Assembly (NCBI GenBank): GCA_946412355.1
Contig: CAMKGX010000005.1
Location: forward strand, 1-64,000
Length of the DNA stretch: 64,000 nt
Origin: an uncultured Clostridia bacterium
Lineage (GTDB): Bacteria > Bacillota > Clostridia > Oscillospirales > Oscillospiraceae
Direction of reading: 5' to 3'
Shown: positions 36,772-45,296 of the stretch, piece after piece
Numbering within the stretch: position 1 is the first letter of the stretch
Layout: the number at the start of each line of letters is the position of its first letter
The notes under the pieces: generated by a model
Seen by the model: the letters and a program-made list of their open reading frames with translations, nothing else
The model's database searches: none
Told to the model about the DNA's origin: nothing
Translations under genes and position numbers: made by a program

Positions 36772-37763
36772 TTGGCAGACACCTCCTCATAAGCGGCCTT
36801 CACGTTCATCCAGCAGGCCGCCTTGTGGTCGCTGTTGATGACCAGCTCCTGGGGCACCTGGGTGAGGCAGATTTTCATGGCCGCGTCGCAGCGGGGGCAG
36901 AAGGCGCAGCCCTTGGGCAGATTCAGCATATTGATGGGCGTGCCGGCAATGGGCACCAGCTTCTGCTTCATGTTGCCTGTGCTGGGGATGGACCGCAGCA
37001 GCCCCTTGGTGTATTCATGGTGGGGATGGTAGAAAATCTCCCGGGCGGTGCCCCGCTCGCAGATGCGCCCGCCGTACATGACCACGATGTTGTCGCACAT
37101 GTCGGCGATGACGCCCAGGTCGTGGGTGACGAGAATGACCGCCATGCCCATCTTCTTCTGCAAGTCCTGAATCAGCTCCAGAATCTGGGCCTGGATGGTG
37201 ACGTCCAGGGCGGTGGTGGGCTCGTCGGCGATGAGGATATCCGGCTCGCAGGCCAGGGCCATGGCAATCATGACCCGCTGGCGCATGCCGCCCGACAGCT
37301 CGAAGGGATACTGCTTCATCCGCTTTTCCGGCTCGTTGATGCCCACCAGCTCCAAAAGCTCCTTCACCCGGCCGTCCGCCTCGGCGCCCCGGCGGGTGGT
37401 GTGGAGCACCACGGCCTCTTTCAGCTGGCTGCCGATGGTGAACACGGGGTTCAGACTGGTCATGGGGTCCTGGAAGATGATGGAGCAGTTCTTCCCCCGG
37501 AAGCTCTGCATCTGCCTTTCGCTCCAGGTGGAGAGGTCCTGTCCCTTATAGAGGATTTTGCCGCCGGTGATCTTGCCGGTGTCGGCCAGAATCTGCATGA
37601 TGGAATAGGCCGTCACCGATTTGCCGGAGCCGGACTCGCCCACGATGCCCAAAATCTCACCGGGGTCAAGATCAAAGCTGACGCCGTTCACCGCCTGCAC
37701 CTCGCCGGCGTCGGTGAAGAAGGAGGTGTGCAGGTCCTGCACGCTTAACAGTTTTTCGCTCAT
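36768..37763 (-). CDS. oppD: Oligopeptide ABC transporter ATPase (OppD type)
   Basis: 331 aa. Seen: Walker [11 protein letters not shown] near residue 41, [14 protein letters not shown] near 160, Walker [15 protein letters not shown] near 180, and the C-terminal cysteine cluster [15 protein letters not shown] near 285, typical of OppD/DppD. AAGGAGGGCGTGAC precedes the ATG. Co-translated with OppF. Confidence 0.93.
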   Translation of the reverse strand: MSEKLLSVQDLHTSFFTDAGEVQAVNGVSFDLDPGEILGIVGESGSGKSVTAYSIMQILADTGKITGGKILYKGQDLSTWSERQMQSFRGKNCSIIFQDPMTSLNPVFTIGSQLKEAVVLHTTRRGAEADGRVKELLELVGINEPEKRMKQYPFELSGGMRQRVMIAMALACEPDILIADEPTTALDVTIQAQILELIQDLQKKMGMAVILVTHDLGVIADMCDNIVVMYGGRICERGTAREIFYHPHHEYTKGLLRSIPSTGNMKQKLVPIAGTPINMLNLPKGCAFCPRCDAAMKICLTQVPQELVINSDHKAACWMNVKAAYEEVSAK

Positions 37764-37775
37764 GTCACGCCCTCC

Positions 37776-38858
37776 TTACCGCTTCAGCTTGGGGTCAAAG
37801 GCATCCCGCAGGCCGTCGCCCAGCAGGTTGAGGCTCAGCACGATGAGGCAGATGATAATGGCCGGGAAAATCAGCTTGTAGGGGTAGCTCTGCAGGCCCT
37901 CACGGGCGGAGTTGGCCAGGGAGCCCAGGGAGGGCATGGGCGCCTTGACGCCGATGCCCACGAAGCTGAGGAAGCTCTCCGTAAAGATGGCGGAGGGGAT
38001 TTGCAGCGCGGTGGAAATGATGATCACCGACAGGCAGTTGGGCAGGATGTGCCGGCGGATGATGCGCCCGGGCTTGGCGCCGATGGAGCGGGCCGCCAGG
38101 ATGTACTCGTTCTCCTTGATGGAGAGGATCTGGCCGCGGATGAGGCGGGCCATGCCCACCCAGTACAGCAGGCCGAACACGATGAAGAGGCTGATCATAT
38201 TGGTGCCCAGCCGGGCGAAAATGGTGCCGCTTTCAAAGTGGAGCAGCTCGTTGAGCACCACCGACAGGAGGATAATCATCAGCATGTCGGGCAGGGAGTA
38301 GATAATGTCCACGATTCGCATCATGATCAGGTCCACCCTGCCGCCGAAATAGCCGGACACGCTGCCGTACAGCATGCCGATGATCAGCACGATGATGGAG
38401 GCAAAGAAGCCGATGAACAGAGAGATGCGGGTGCCGTAAATGACACGGATGAAGTAGTCGCGGCACTGCTCGTCGGTGCCGAAGAGGTGGGGGAAGCGCT
38501 TGCCGCCGTTTTCGATGTACTGCTGCTCCATCTCGCTGTAGGTGAAGGGGGCCAGGTTTTTCGCGCCCTTGTCCCGCTTGCCGTTTACCGAGAGAATCTC
38601 CTCGTAGCGGTAGGGGACGATCATGGGGGCCACGATGATGGTGACCAGGATGATGGCCAGCAGCACCATGCTGCAGGTGGCCAGGGGATTCTTGAAGAGC
38701 TTGCGCATGCCGTCCTTGAAGAAGGTGGTGCTCTCGCTCATCACGTCCTGCTGCCGCTTCTCCTCCTCAGTGGCGGGGGCAAAGGAGGCGTCCGAGAACT
38801 TGCTCAGGTCCAGCTGCATGCTGAGGGGATTTTTCTTGGGTGTATTGGTTTGCTCCAT
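37776..38858 (-). CDS. oppC: Oligopeptide ABC transporter permease (OppC type)
   Basis: 360 aa. Seen: a cytoplasmic N-terminal 70 residues, then six hydrophobic segments and the coupling loop EYILAARSIGAKPGRIIRRHILPN near 250-273 (EAA motif). A large external loop (residues 100-150, with YSEMEQQYIENGGKRFPHL) is longer than usual. GGAGGGG precedes the ATG. Follows OppB by 14 bases. Confidence 0.92.
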   Translation of the reverse strand: MEQTNTPKKNPLSMQLDLSKFSDASFAPATEEEKRQQDVMSESTTFFKDGMRKLFKNPLATCSMVLLAIILVTIIVAPMIVPYRYEEILSVNGKRDKGAKNLAPFTYSEMEQQYIENGGKRFPHLFGTDEQCRDYFIRVIYGTRISLFIGFFASIIVLIIGMLYGSVSGYFGGRVDLIMMRIVDIIYSLPDMLMIILLSVVLNELLHFESGTIFARLGTNMISLFIVFGLLYWVGMARLIRGQILSIKENEYILAARSIGAKPGRIIRRHILPNCLSVIIISTALQIPSAIFTESFLSFVGIGVKAPMPSLGSLANSAREGLQSYPYKLIFPAIIICLIVLSLNLLGDGLRDAFDPKLKR

Positions 38859-38872
38859 GGTAATCCCCTCCT

Positions 38873-39784
38873 TTACTCATACTTGATCCGCGGGTCTACC
38901 AGCTTATACAGCAGGTCGCAGATCAGATTGGCAATGACCATCAGCGTGGCCAGGAAAATGGTGGTGGCCATGATCATGGTGTAGTCCCGGTTGTTGATGG
39001 CGCTGACGAACTTGCTGCCCAGGCCCCCCACGGTGAAGATGGTCTCAATGACCATGGAGCCGGTGATGATGTAGGCAATCTGGGGGCCGGCGTAGGTGAT
39101 GACGGGAATGAGGGAGTTGCGCAGCGCGTGCTTGAAGATGATTTTCAGCTTGCTGACGCCCTTGGCCCGGGCGGTGCGGATGTAGTCCTGGCTCAGGGCG
39201 TCCAGCATACTGGTCTTAGAAAGGCGGGTGATGTAGGCCATGGGGTAGGCGGACAGGGCGATGACCGGCAGCAGATAGTTGTTGCTGTTGGCGCTCCACA
39301 CCGGCACCCACTGCAGCTTGATGCAGAACACCAGCAGCAAAAGCGTGGCCAGGATGAAGCTGGGCACGGCGGTGAACAGGGTGGAGAAGAACACGATGAG
39401 CCGGTCGGGCAGCTTGTTGCGCATCAGCGCGGCGGTGGAGCCGAAGATGGTGCCGCACACCAGCGCCACAATCATGGCCGCCACGCCCAGCCGGGCGGAG
39501 ATGGGGAAGGACTCGCCGATGATGTCCTTGATCTCACGGCCGTTTTTCAGCGAAACGCCGAAGTCGCCGTGGAGCAGATTCTGCATGTACAGCAGGAACT
39601 GCTCTCCCACGGGCTTGTCCAGGTTGTATCGTGCGTTCAGCGCGGCGATGGTGGCCTCGCTGAGGGCCTTTTCCCGGTTGAAGGGCCCGCCGGGTACGGC
39701 GTGCATCAGGAAAAAGGTAATGGCGCAGATGACAAGGACTGTCACAGCCGCCAGAAGAATACGTTTTATAATGTATTTGGTCAC
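38873..39784 (-). CDS. oppB: Oligopeptide ABC transporter permease (OppB type)
   Basis: 303 aa. Seen: N-terminal TKYIIKRILLAAVTVLVICAI, the OppB signature HAVPGGPFNREKALS with a following periplasmic region, five more membrane segments and the EAA loop DYIRTARAKGVSKLKIIFKHALRN near 196-219. GTG 39784 is chosen because AAGGAG precedes it by 9 bases and the length then matches OppB; the frame is open to 39877 without a ribosome site. First gene of the operon. Confidence 0.9.
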   Translation of the reverse strand: MTKYIIKRILLAAVTVLVICAITFFLMHAVPGGPFNREKALSEATIAALNARYNLDKPVGEQFLLYMQNLLHGDFGVSLKNGREIKDIIGESFPISARLGVAAMIVALVCGTIFGSTAALMRNKLPDRLIVFFSTLFTAVPSFILATLLLLVFCIKLQWVPVWSANSNNYLLPVIALSAYPMAYITRLSKTSMLDALSQDYIRTARAKGVSKLKIIFKHALRNSLIPVITYAGPQIAYIITGSMVIETIFTVGGLGSKFVSAINNRDYTMIMATTIFLATLMVIANLICDLLYKLVDPRIKYE

Positions 39785-39902
39785 GCTTCCATCTCCTTCC
39801 AAGGGGTGAGCCGCGTCTCCCCGGGAGACACGCAAAAGGGCGGCGCTGCCGCCATGCCATTGCCGCGGAGCGTACACGCCACTTTATCGGTTTAATGACT
39901 TA

Positions 39903-39945
39903 ATTATACATATCCATGTAAGATTATGCAATAATTTTTGCATAA
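39903..39945 (-). promoter_or_regulatory. opp operon promoter with overlapping palindrome
   Basis: On the minus strand TTGCAT (39926-39931), 17 bases, TATAAT (39903-39908): a near-perfect promoter 119 bases before the OppB start. A perfect 8-bp inverted repeat TTATGCAA-N6-TTGCATAA (39924-39945) covers the -35 and could be a repressor site. Confidence 0.75.
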
Positions 39946-40023
39946 AAATTTGAATAAAATCGCCAATTTCATGCCCCCTGTTTTTGTGATAATCCACAAG
40001 GGCCATGGCGATGGGAAAAGAAA

Positions 40024-40067
40024 CCACCCCCGGCGCAGACGAACGGCTTCGTCTGTGCCGGGGGTGG
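40024..40067 (-). terminator. Terminator after the glycerate kinase remnant
   Basis: 20-bp stem with one G:U pair, followed on the minus strand by TTTCTTTT. It separates the upstream cluster from the opp operon. Confidence 0.85.
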
Positions 40068-40082
40068 GGTTGTTCGGTTTTT

Positions 40083-40340
40083 CTATTCCCCGTCGATGAG
40101 GCCCAGGTACAGGTCGTTTACGTTGGTGCCCGTGGGGCCGGTGACGATGAGGCCGTCCACCGCCTGAAGGGCGTGGTAGGCGTCGTTGTTCTGAAGCGTC
40201 TCGTGGAGGGAGATGCCTTTGCCTTCGAGTGCGTCAAAGGTGTCACCGTCGGCATAACCGCCCGCCGCGTCGGTGGGGCCGTCAGTGCCGTCGGAGCCTA
40301 CGCAAATCACTGCGGCGTTGGGGAGCCCCCGCAGCCCCAA
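40083..40340 (-). pseudogene. 3' remnant of a glycerate kinase (MOFRL family) gene
   Basis: About 85 codons matching only the C-terminal end of the intact kinase at 52335-53573: GLRGLPNA, then VGSDGTDGPTDAAGGY, NNDAYHALQAVDGLIVTGPT and NVNDLYLGLID. The last 100 bases (40091-40190) are identical to 52343-52442, then similarity falls. Upstream of GLRGL the sequence no longer matches. A complete kinase is about 410 aa, so this is a truncated, presumably non-functional copy with its terminator still attached. Confidence 0.85.
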
Positions 40341-40600
40341 GCCCAGCCTGGCTTATCTGGGGACGTATGCCAAATAAGGCGCAGATGCAGTGAAGCGGAA
40401 AGACCTCAACCGGGGCCGGGCGGCCACCGTCTTCTTCTCTGCAAAGGGCAGGCCCGCTTGACCGTGAAAAGCGCCCTCTTCGACGAAAGCGAGATGGAGA
40501 TTCGTTTGATCTGATCTTATGCGGGCGTCCGCCCGGAAACCGCAGCCCGGTCATGGCAGAGCTGTCCTTCTTCAAGCGGAGAGGAATCGTCCAAGAGAAA
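40341..40600. other. Non-coding stretch without a recognised feature
   Basis: No gene with a credible start, ribosome site or familiar motif is visible on either strand here. It joins the kinase remnant to the terminator of the next operon and is probably debris from the event that removed the 5' part of the kinase. A plus-strand frame ending at 40514 has an unassigned tail ALFDESEMEIRLI. Confidence 0.4.
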
Positions 40601-40641
40601 AGCACCGCCTCCGAGCCGACGCGGCTTGGAGGCGGTGTGCT
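40601..40641 (-). terminator. Terminator of the GPH-GH78-GH43 operon
   Basis: Stem of about 17 bp with small bulges (40601-40618 with 40622-40641), followed on the minus strand by TTTTCTCTT. Confidence 0.75.
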
Positions 40642-40727
40642 GTAAATGGGAGCGGGCCGAATATGCCGGAAGAGCGGGTACAGCCTCGGGCCCGCTTTCT
40701 CCTCAGGCCTTCAGGCGGATTCAGTCA

Positions 40728-41807
40728 TTACCTATTCTTTCCGTCATTTTCCCAGCGCCATTCCTTTTGCCAGCGGATGACGGGCTTGTCGCCCTCCCAG
40801 TCGATGGGCAGCCACACATAGCGGGAGCAGCAGGTGTTTTCATTGTGCTTCTGCAGCTCGCCGGGGACGGAGGTGATCTCCTTGGGCCGGGTGTCGGGCT
40901 TGTAGTCCTTGAAGTGCCGCGCCATGCCGGACTGAATCGATTTCGCCAGGGGCTTTATATACCACTGGGGCATCCAGCGGTCGGCGCAGGCGATATACCT
41001 GTCCGTGCCCGGCAGGCGAATGACACTGGTGATCTGGCTGGAAAAACTGGTCTCGCTCTTATCGCCGATGTTGGGATCGCCCAGGCTGCGGTATTCCCCG
41101 TGGTAGTCGTCGAACACGCAGACGTCGGACTTGTTGGGGTAATACCCGGAGGTGCCGGAGGTAAAGAGATACTTTTTCCCGTTGCGCTCAAAGAAGGTGG
41201 GCGCCTCCCGGGTATAGGGCGGCAGCAGGCCGTCATAGTGGACGCTGTATTCCTCGGTCACTTCGGTATAAGTGTCGGAAAGGGTGGCACAGATCATCTG
41301 AAAGTGGGGCCGCTCAAACCAGATATAGGCCTTCTTCGTCTCCTCGTCCACGTGGAGGCAGAAATCGCCGCAGTACATTTTGAGGGGGTTGTAGAACCTA
41401 TGGACGTACTCGTATGGCCCCTCGAAGCGGTCTGACTGCATGACGATCATGAACTGGGCGACCTCCGAGGCCATCACCTTGATCCAGCAGACGTACTTGC
41501 CCGTTTTCTCACAGAAGATGATGTGGGGCCGGTCGATGCAGTAGGTGGGGTGCAGCGGCTCATTCAGGTCCTCGCCGGGTGGGATCAGCAGCCCCCGGTC
41601 GTCCCAGTTGTAAAGATCCCCGGAGGTGTAATAGCGGATGCCCCAGGTCCAGACCGTGCCGCCCTTTTTGGTAAATTCCTTGTTCTCGCCGTACCAGTAC
41701 CACAGCTTCTCCTGCTCGTTCCAGAACACGGAAAAGCCATGGGCCTGGATGGGCTTGCCGTTGGTGTCCAGCCACTCCCGGCCCGGACGGATGCTGTTAT
41801 ATCTCAT
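40728..41807 (-). CDS. Beta-propeller glycosidase, GH43-like
   Basis: 359 aa. Seen: repeating beta-strand pattern of a five-bladed propeller, with AHGFSVFWNEQEKLWYWYG near residue 22, HPTYCIDRPHIIFCEKTGKYVCW near 84, CGDFCLHVDEETKKAYIW near 146, EAPTFFERNGKKYLFTSG near 198 (candidate general-acid Glu) and ADRWMPQWY near 270. The blades and motifs resemble GH43 subfamilies active on galactans and arabinan side chains, but I cannot fix the subfamily. No signal peptide. GGAGG precedes the ATG, which lies 11 bases inside the GH78 gene. Last gene of its operon. Confidence 0.7.
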   Translation of the reverse strand: MRYNSIRPGREWLDTNGKPIQAHGFSVFWNEQEKLWYWYGENKEFTKKGGTVWTWGIRYYTSGDLYNWDDRGLLIPPGEDLNEPLHPTYCIDRPHIIFCEKTGKYVCWIKVMASEVAQFMIVMQSDRFEGPYEYVHRFYNPLKMYCGDFCLHVDEETKKAYIWFERPHFQMICATLSDTYTEVTEEYSVHYDGLLPPYTREAPTFFERNGKKYLFTSGTSGYYPNKSDVCVFDDYHGEYRSLGDPNIGDKSETSFSSQITSVIRLPGTDRYIACADRWMPQWYIKPLAKSIQSGMARHFKDYKPDTRPKEITSVPGELQKHNENTCCSRYVWLPIDWEGDKPVIRWQKEWRWENDGKNR

Positions 41808-44361
41808 AGTGATACCTCCCTGCGTTTACCGTCTCCGTCTTCCCGTCGGGAAGGGTGATCGTCGCCGTGGTGTTGGCGGGTATCTCGAATGCAAAGCGGG
41901 TCCCGTTCTCCGTCCTGTCCCAGGAGCTCTTGACCTCGCCGTAGGGGCTGACCCAGCTGGCGGATGCCTGCGTCAGCGTGCCGCCGGGCTGCGGGGCAAT
42001 GGCAAAATGGCCCTCGCCGTCCACGCGGATGCCGCAGACCGTGTCGTATAAAAACGCGCAGACGGCGCCGGGGGAATAGTGGTTCATGGAGCTCTGCTTG
42101 GGGTGACCGTCCGCGTCGAACATCACGTAGTTTTCCCACACCGTAGTCGCGCCGCCCTCCACCATAGCCAGCCAGCCGGGGGCCCTGGTGTTCTCCAGCA
42201 TTTTGTAGGCCGTATCGAGATAGCCGTACTTCGTCAGCACGCCCAGCACATAGGGCGTGGAGAGGAAGCCCGTGCCAACGGTGTAATTCCGCCTGACCGC
42301 GTCGGCGTTCAGATCGGCGGCCACGGATCTGGCGGTCTCCCCGTCCAGCAGTCCCAGGGCCAGCGCACGCACCATCGGCGCCTGCCGGGGCGCGGTGATA
42401 TGGCCGTCTTTTACAAAAAATGCATTGTAGGCCCGCTTTGCGCCGTTGGAGAATTCTTCGCAGGCTTTGGCCTCGTCCTCCCGGCCCAGGGCGTGAAGCA
42501 TTTCCGCCAGCAGCCCCATGGAGTAGTGGGCATAGGCGCTGGTCAGCTCCGGCTTGGGCCGGCGCATCTCGCCCATGCTGTCGGCGTCCGGCTCCAGCCA
42601 CTCGCCCCAGTGCTGGCCGCATTCGATCACGTATTGTTCCAGCGGGTGCTTCGGCACGTAGTAGGGGCCGAACATCCTGTTGGCCGGCTGGAACACGGAA
42701 AGGCGCTTCATGGTCTTGTTCTTTGCCGCCTTCTCCACATAGGCCTTCCAGCCCAGCATCAGGTCAAGATTCTCCGTGAGAAAGCTCTCGTCACCGTAGA
42801 GCTTCCAGAGGGTATAGGGAATGATGATGGCGGCGTCGGCCCAGCCCACGGCGCCGCTCAGGGGCTCCCGGTCCTGATACCGGTGGGCGCTGGGCGAGAC
42901 GTTGGCCACTCTCCCGTCCTTGCGCTGGCAGTCGCGCAGATCCCGCAGCCATTTGCGGAAGAAAGCCGCCGTGTCGGTCATATACGAGGCGGTGGGCAGA
43001 AACACCTGTGCGTCGCCGTCCCAGCCGCTCTTTTCCCGCTGGGGGCAGTCGGTGGGGATGTCCACGAAGTTGGATTTGAGGCTCCACAGGGTGTTCCGGT
43101 GGAACTGATTCAGCTTTTCGTTGGAGCAGGTGAAGCTGCCGGTAAAATCCAGTTCGGAATACACGGCCACCGCCGCAAAGTCCGCGGGGTCGACCTCGTC
43201 CAGGCCCTCCACCAGAGCGTAGCGGAAGCCGGAGTAGAAGCCTTCCGGGTGGAAGCGCTGCTTCTCGCCGCTGCAGGTGAACACAATCTCCTGCCGGGTC
43301 TCGGGCGTGCCATCCTGCAGCAGCGTTGCCCGGGAGAATTCGCCGTGATCCAGCGTTTCGCCAAGCTGCAGCCGGATCTCCTGTCCGGGCCTGCCCTGTA
43401 CGGTAAAGCAGACGTAGCCCGCCAGATTCTGTCCAAAGTCCAGCACCTTTTTACCGCTGGGCGTGAGCAGGAGTTTCGCCGGAAAACGCTCATGCTCCAC
43501 GATGGGCGCGAGGGCCGAGGCGGTGGGCATGACTGTGTGCTTCGTCACGACGGCCTTCTCGCCGTAGCTGGGCGTCATGCGGGAATCGTAAATCTCACCG
43601 TCCTTGAGGTCGGCGTAGCGGATGGGGCCGTCGGCGCAGCAGGCAAAGGACTCGTCCGTGCCGATCGTCTCCCGGCTGCCGTCCGTGTATTCCACTTCCA
43701 ATTGCGCCAGCAGCTTGCGCTGATTGCCGAAGCGGTTGTGCTGCCCCAGGAAGCCCAGCTTGCCCATGTACCAGCCGTCCAGCAGCGTAAAGGCCAGGGT
43801 GTTCTCCTGCCGCAGCAGGGCGGTCACGTCATAGGTCTGATAATACAGGCGCTTGGGGTATTCCGTGGTGCCGGGGGCCAGGACGCCGGGGAGCCGCTGG
43901 CCGTTGATGGCGGCGGTATAGACGCCACAGGCGGTGGCGTACAGCCGGGCCCGCTTTACCTCGCCCCGCAGGAAAAAGTCCTTTTTGAAATACTCGGCGG
44001 GCAGGCGCTCCTTCCCGGCCTTTCGCCCGGTGGTGATCCACTTCGCCTGCCAGTCCTCCGGGGCAAGGCCCATTTCAAACCACGCGCTCTCGGATTCCTC
44101 CGTCGCGCCGGTTTCATCCCAGAGCGTGACGGCCCAGTTCAAACGCTGGCGGCTCCGCGGGGCGAGCAGCGCGGCAGCGTGCATGGCGCCGCTCGGAACC
44201 TTTCCGCTGTCATAGACGGTGTCGCCCGTCTCGTTCCAAACCCGGAGCTGATGCGCCGTCTGTGTTACGCCGCCTTCGCAATGCCAGGTGAAACGGAATT
44301 GCGTATCGTCAATGCCCAGAGGATTTGTCCGATGATTGACTTGCTGTCGGATGGCTTTCAT
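41797..44361 (-). CDS. Alpha-L-rhamnosidase, GH78 (copy 3)
   Basis: 854 aa cytoplasmic rhamnosidase. Seen: MKAIRQQVNHRTNPLGIDD start shared with copy 2, [19 protein letters not shown] near 136, KVLDFGQNLAGYVCF near 306, acidic block IPTDCPQREKSGWDGDAQ near 435-452, TTVWENYVM near 742 with the second conserved Glu, then NHYSPGAVCAFL and a C-terminal beta domain. Compared with copy 2 it has an insertion of roughly 25 residues between the two Glu blocks (around FQPANRMFGPYYVPKHPLEQ). Starts one base after the hydrolase stop. Its partner transporter is 45297-46991. Confidence 0.92.
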   Translation of the reverse strand: MKAIRQQVNHRTNPLGIDDTQFRFTWHCEGGVTQTAHQLRVWNETGDTVYDSGKVPSGAMHAAALLAPRSRQRLNWAVTLWDETGATEESESAWFEMGLAPEDWQAKWITTGRKAGKERLPAEYFKKDFFLRGEVKRARLYATACGVYTAAINGQRLPGVLAPGTTEYPKRLYYQTYDVTALLRQENTLAFTLLDGWYMGKLGFLGQHNRFGNQRKLLAQLEVEYTDGSRETIGTDESFACCADGPIRYADLKDGEIYDSRMTPSYGEKAVVTKHTVMPTASALAPIVEHERFPAKLLLTPSGKKVLDFGQNLAGYVCFTVQGRPGQEIRLQLGETLDHGEFSRATLLQDGTPETRQEIVFTCSGEKQRFHPEGFYSGFRYALVEGLDEVDPADFAAVAVYSELDFTGSFTCSNEKLNQFHRNTLWSLKSNFVDIPTDCPQREKSGWDGDAQVFLPTASYMTDTAAFFRKWLRDLRDCQRKDGRVANVSPSAHRYQDREPLSGAVGWADAAIIIPYTLWKLYGDESFLTENLDLMLGWKAYVEKAAKNKTMKRLSVFQPANRMFGPYYVPKHPLEQYVIECGQHWGEWLEPDADSMGEMRRPKPELTSAYAHYSMGLLAEMLHALGREDEAKACEEFSNGAKRAYNAFFVKDGHITAPRQAPMVRALALGLLDGETARSVAADLNADAVRRNYTVGTGFLSTPYVLGVLTKYGYLDTAYKMLENTRAPGWLAMVEGGATTVWENYVMFDADGHPKQSSMNHYSPGAVCAFLYDTVCGIRVDGEGHFAIAPQPGGTLTQASASWVSPYGEVKSSWDRTENGTRFAFEIPANTTATITLPDGKTETVNAGRYHYEI

Positions 44362-44362
44362 C

Positions 44363-45244
44363 TTATCCTCTCATTTCCTCAAAGAAATCATAGACCAGCT
44401 TGGCAGCCTTCAGCTTTCCCTTGGGGGCGAAGCCGTGATCCTCACCTGGGAGGATTTCCAGCCGGGCGTTCTCATAGGCCGCCTGCGCCCGTCTGCCATA
44501 GGAGAGATCCACGGTCTTGTCCGCGTCGCCGTGAACGATAAGAACGGGCTGTTTATACTTCCCCGCCTCGGCATAGGCGTCAAAGTCCAGCAGGCCTTCG
44601 TAATACTTTCGGCTGATGGGGACGCCCATCCACCGCACGCTCTTGGGCATGTCCGTCAGCGTGGCATACTGCTTGAAGAAATCATCCTCCAGGCAGAAGG
44701 CGGGATAGAACAGCGCCATTGCCCGCACGTCGTCCGTGTGCTGCGCCGCCGTGATGGCGGTGACAAAGCCGCCCTGGCTTTCGCCCCAGAGAAACAGATT
44801 GTCCGTGTCGCAGAAGGGCTGCTTCTTGATGAACTCGATGACGTCGTGGAGCTGCTCCCGCTCCGAAAAGACGCTCATTTCCCGGGTGTCGCCGCCGCTC
44901 CGGCTGTGGACACTGCCCGCGTAATAGTCAAAACAGTACACGGCATAGCCGGACATGGCCAGGCACATGCCAACACCGTCCCGGAAATAGTGATAGCTGC
45001 CGTTGAAGCCGTGGCTGCAGATGATCGTGGGGCGCTTTTCCCTGCCATCCTTCGGCAGCATCAGTTGCCCATAGAGGCAATGGCCGTCGGAGGGGATATC
45101 GAACCGCTTTACCTTTACGTCAAACTTCTCTGATCCCATGGCAACAGGCTTGGGGAACAGCATGCCTTTGACCAGATGGACGTTCAGCGCGGTAAGGGCG
45201 GCAAGTCCGGCGGCACCCGCCGCGATTATGATCGGTGTATTCAT
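44363..45244 (-). CDS. Membrane-anchored alpha/beta hydrolase
   Basis: 293 aa. Seen: N-terminal hydrophobic anchor (TPIIIAAGAAGLAALTAL), oxyanion region ICSHGFNGSYHYF near 90, nucleophile elbow WGESQGG near 160, acid Asp in VLIVHGDADKTVD near 236 and His in GEDHGF near 266, a full serine-hydrolase triad. It resembles the acyl-esterase/peptidase S9-like hydrolases. ATG 45244 is chosen over an upstream TTG. It lies between the transporter and GH78, so it may deacylate imported glycosides. Confidence 0.8.
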   Translation of the reverse strand: MNTPIIIAAGAAGLAALTALNVHLVKGMLFPKPVAMGSEKFDVKVKRFDIPSDGHCLYGQLMLPKDGREKRPTIICSHGFNGSYHYFRDGVGMCLAMSGYAVYCFDYYAGSVHSRSGGDTREMSVFSEREQLHDVIEFIKKQPFCDTDNLFLWGESQGGFVTAITAAQHTDDVRAMALFYPAFCLEDDFFKQYATLTDMPKSVRWMGVPISRKYYEGLLDFDAYAEAGKYKQPVLIVHGDADKTVDLSYGRRAQAAYENARLEILPGEDHGFAPKGKLKAAKLVYDFFEEMRG

Positions 45245-45260
45245 CCACTCAACTCCCAAG

Positions 45261-45288
45261 CAGGGCGGCGGACTTTTCCGCCGCCCTG
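45261..45288 (-). other. Intercistronic hairpin
   Basis: Perfect 12-bp GC stem with loop CTTT in the 52-base gap between the transporter and the hydrolase. No U-tract follows on the minus strand, so partial attenuation or mRNA protection is more likely than full termination. Confidence 0.6.
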
Positions 45289-45296
45289 TATATTCT

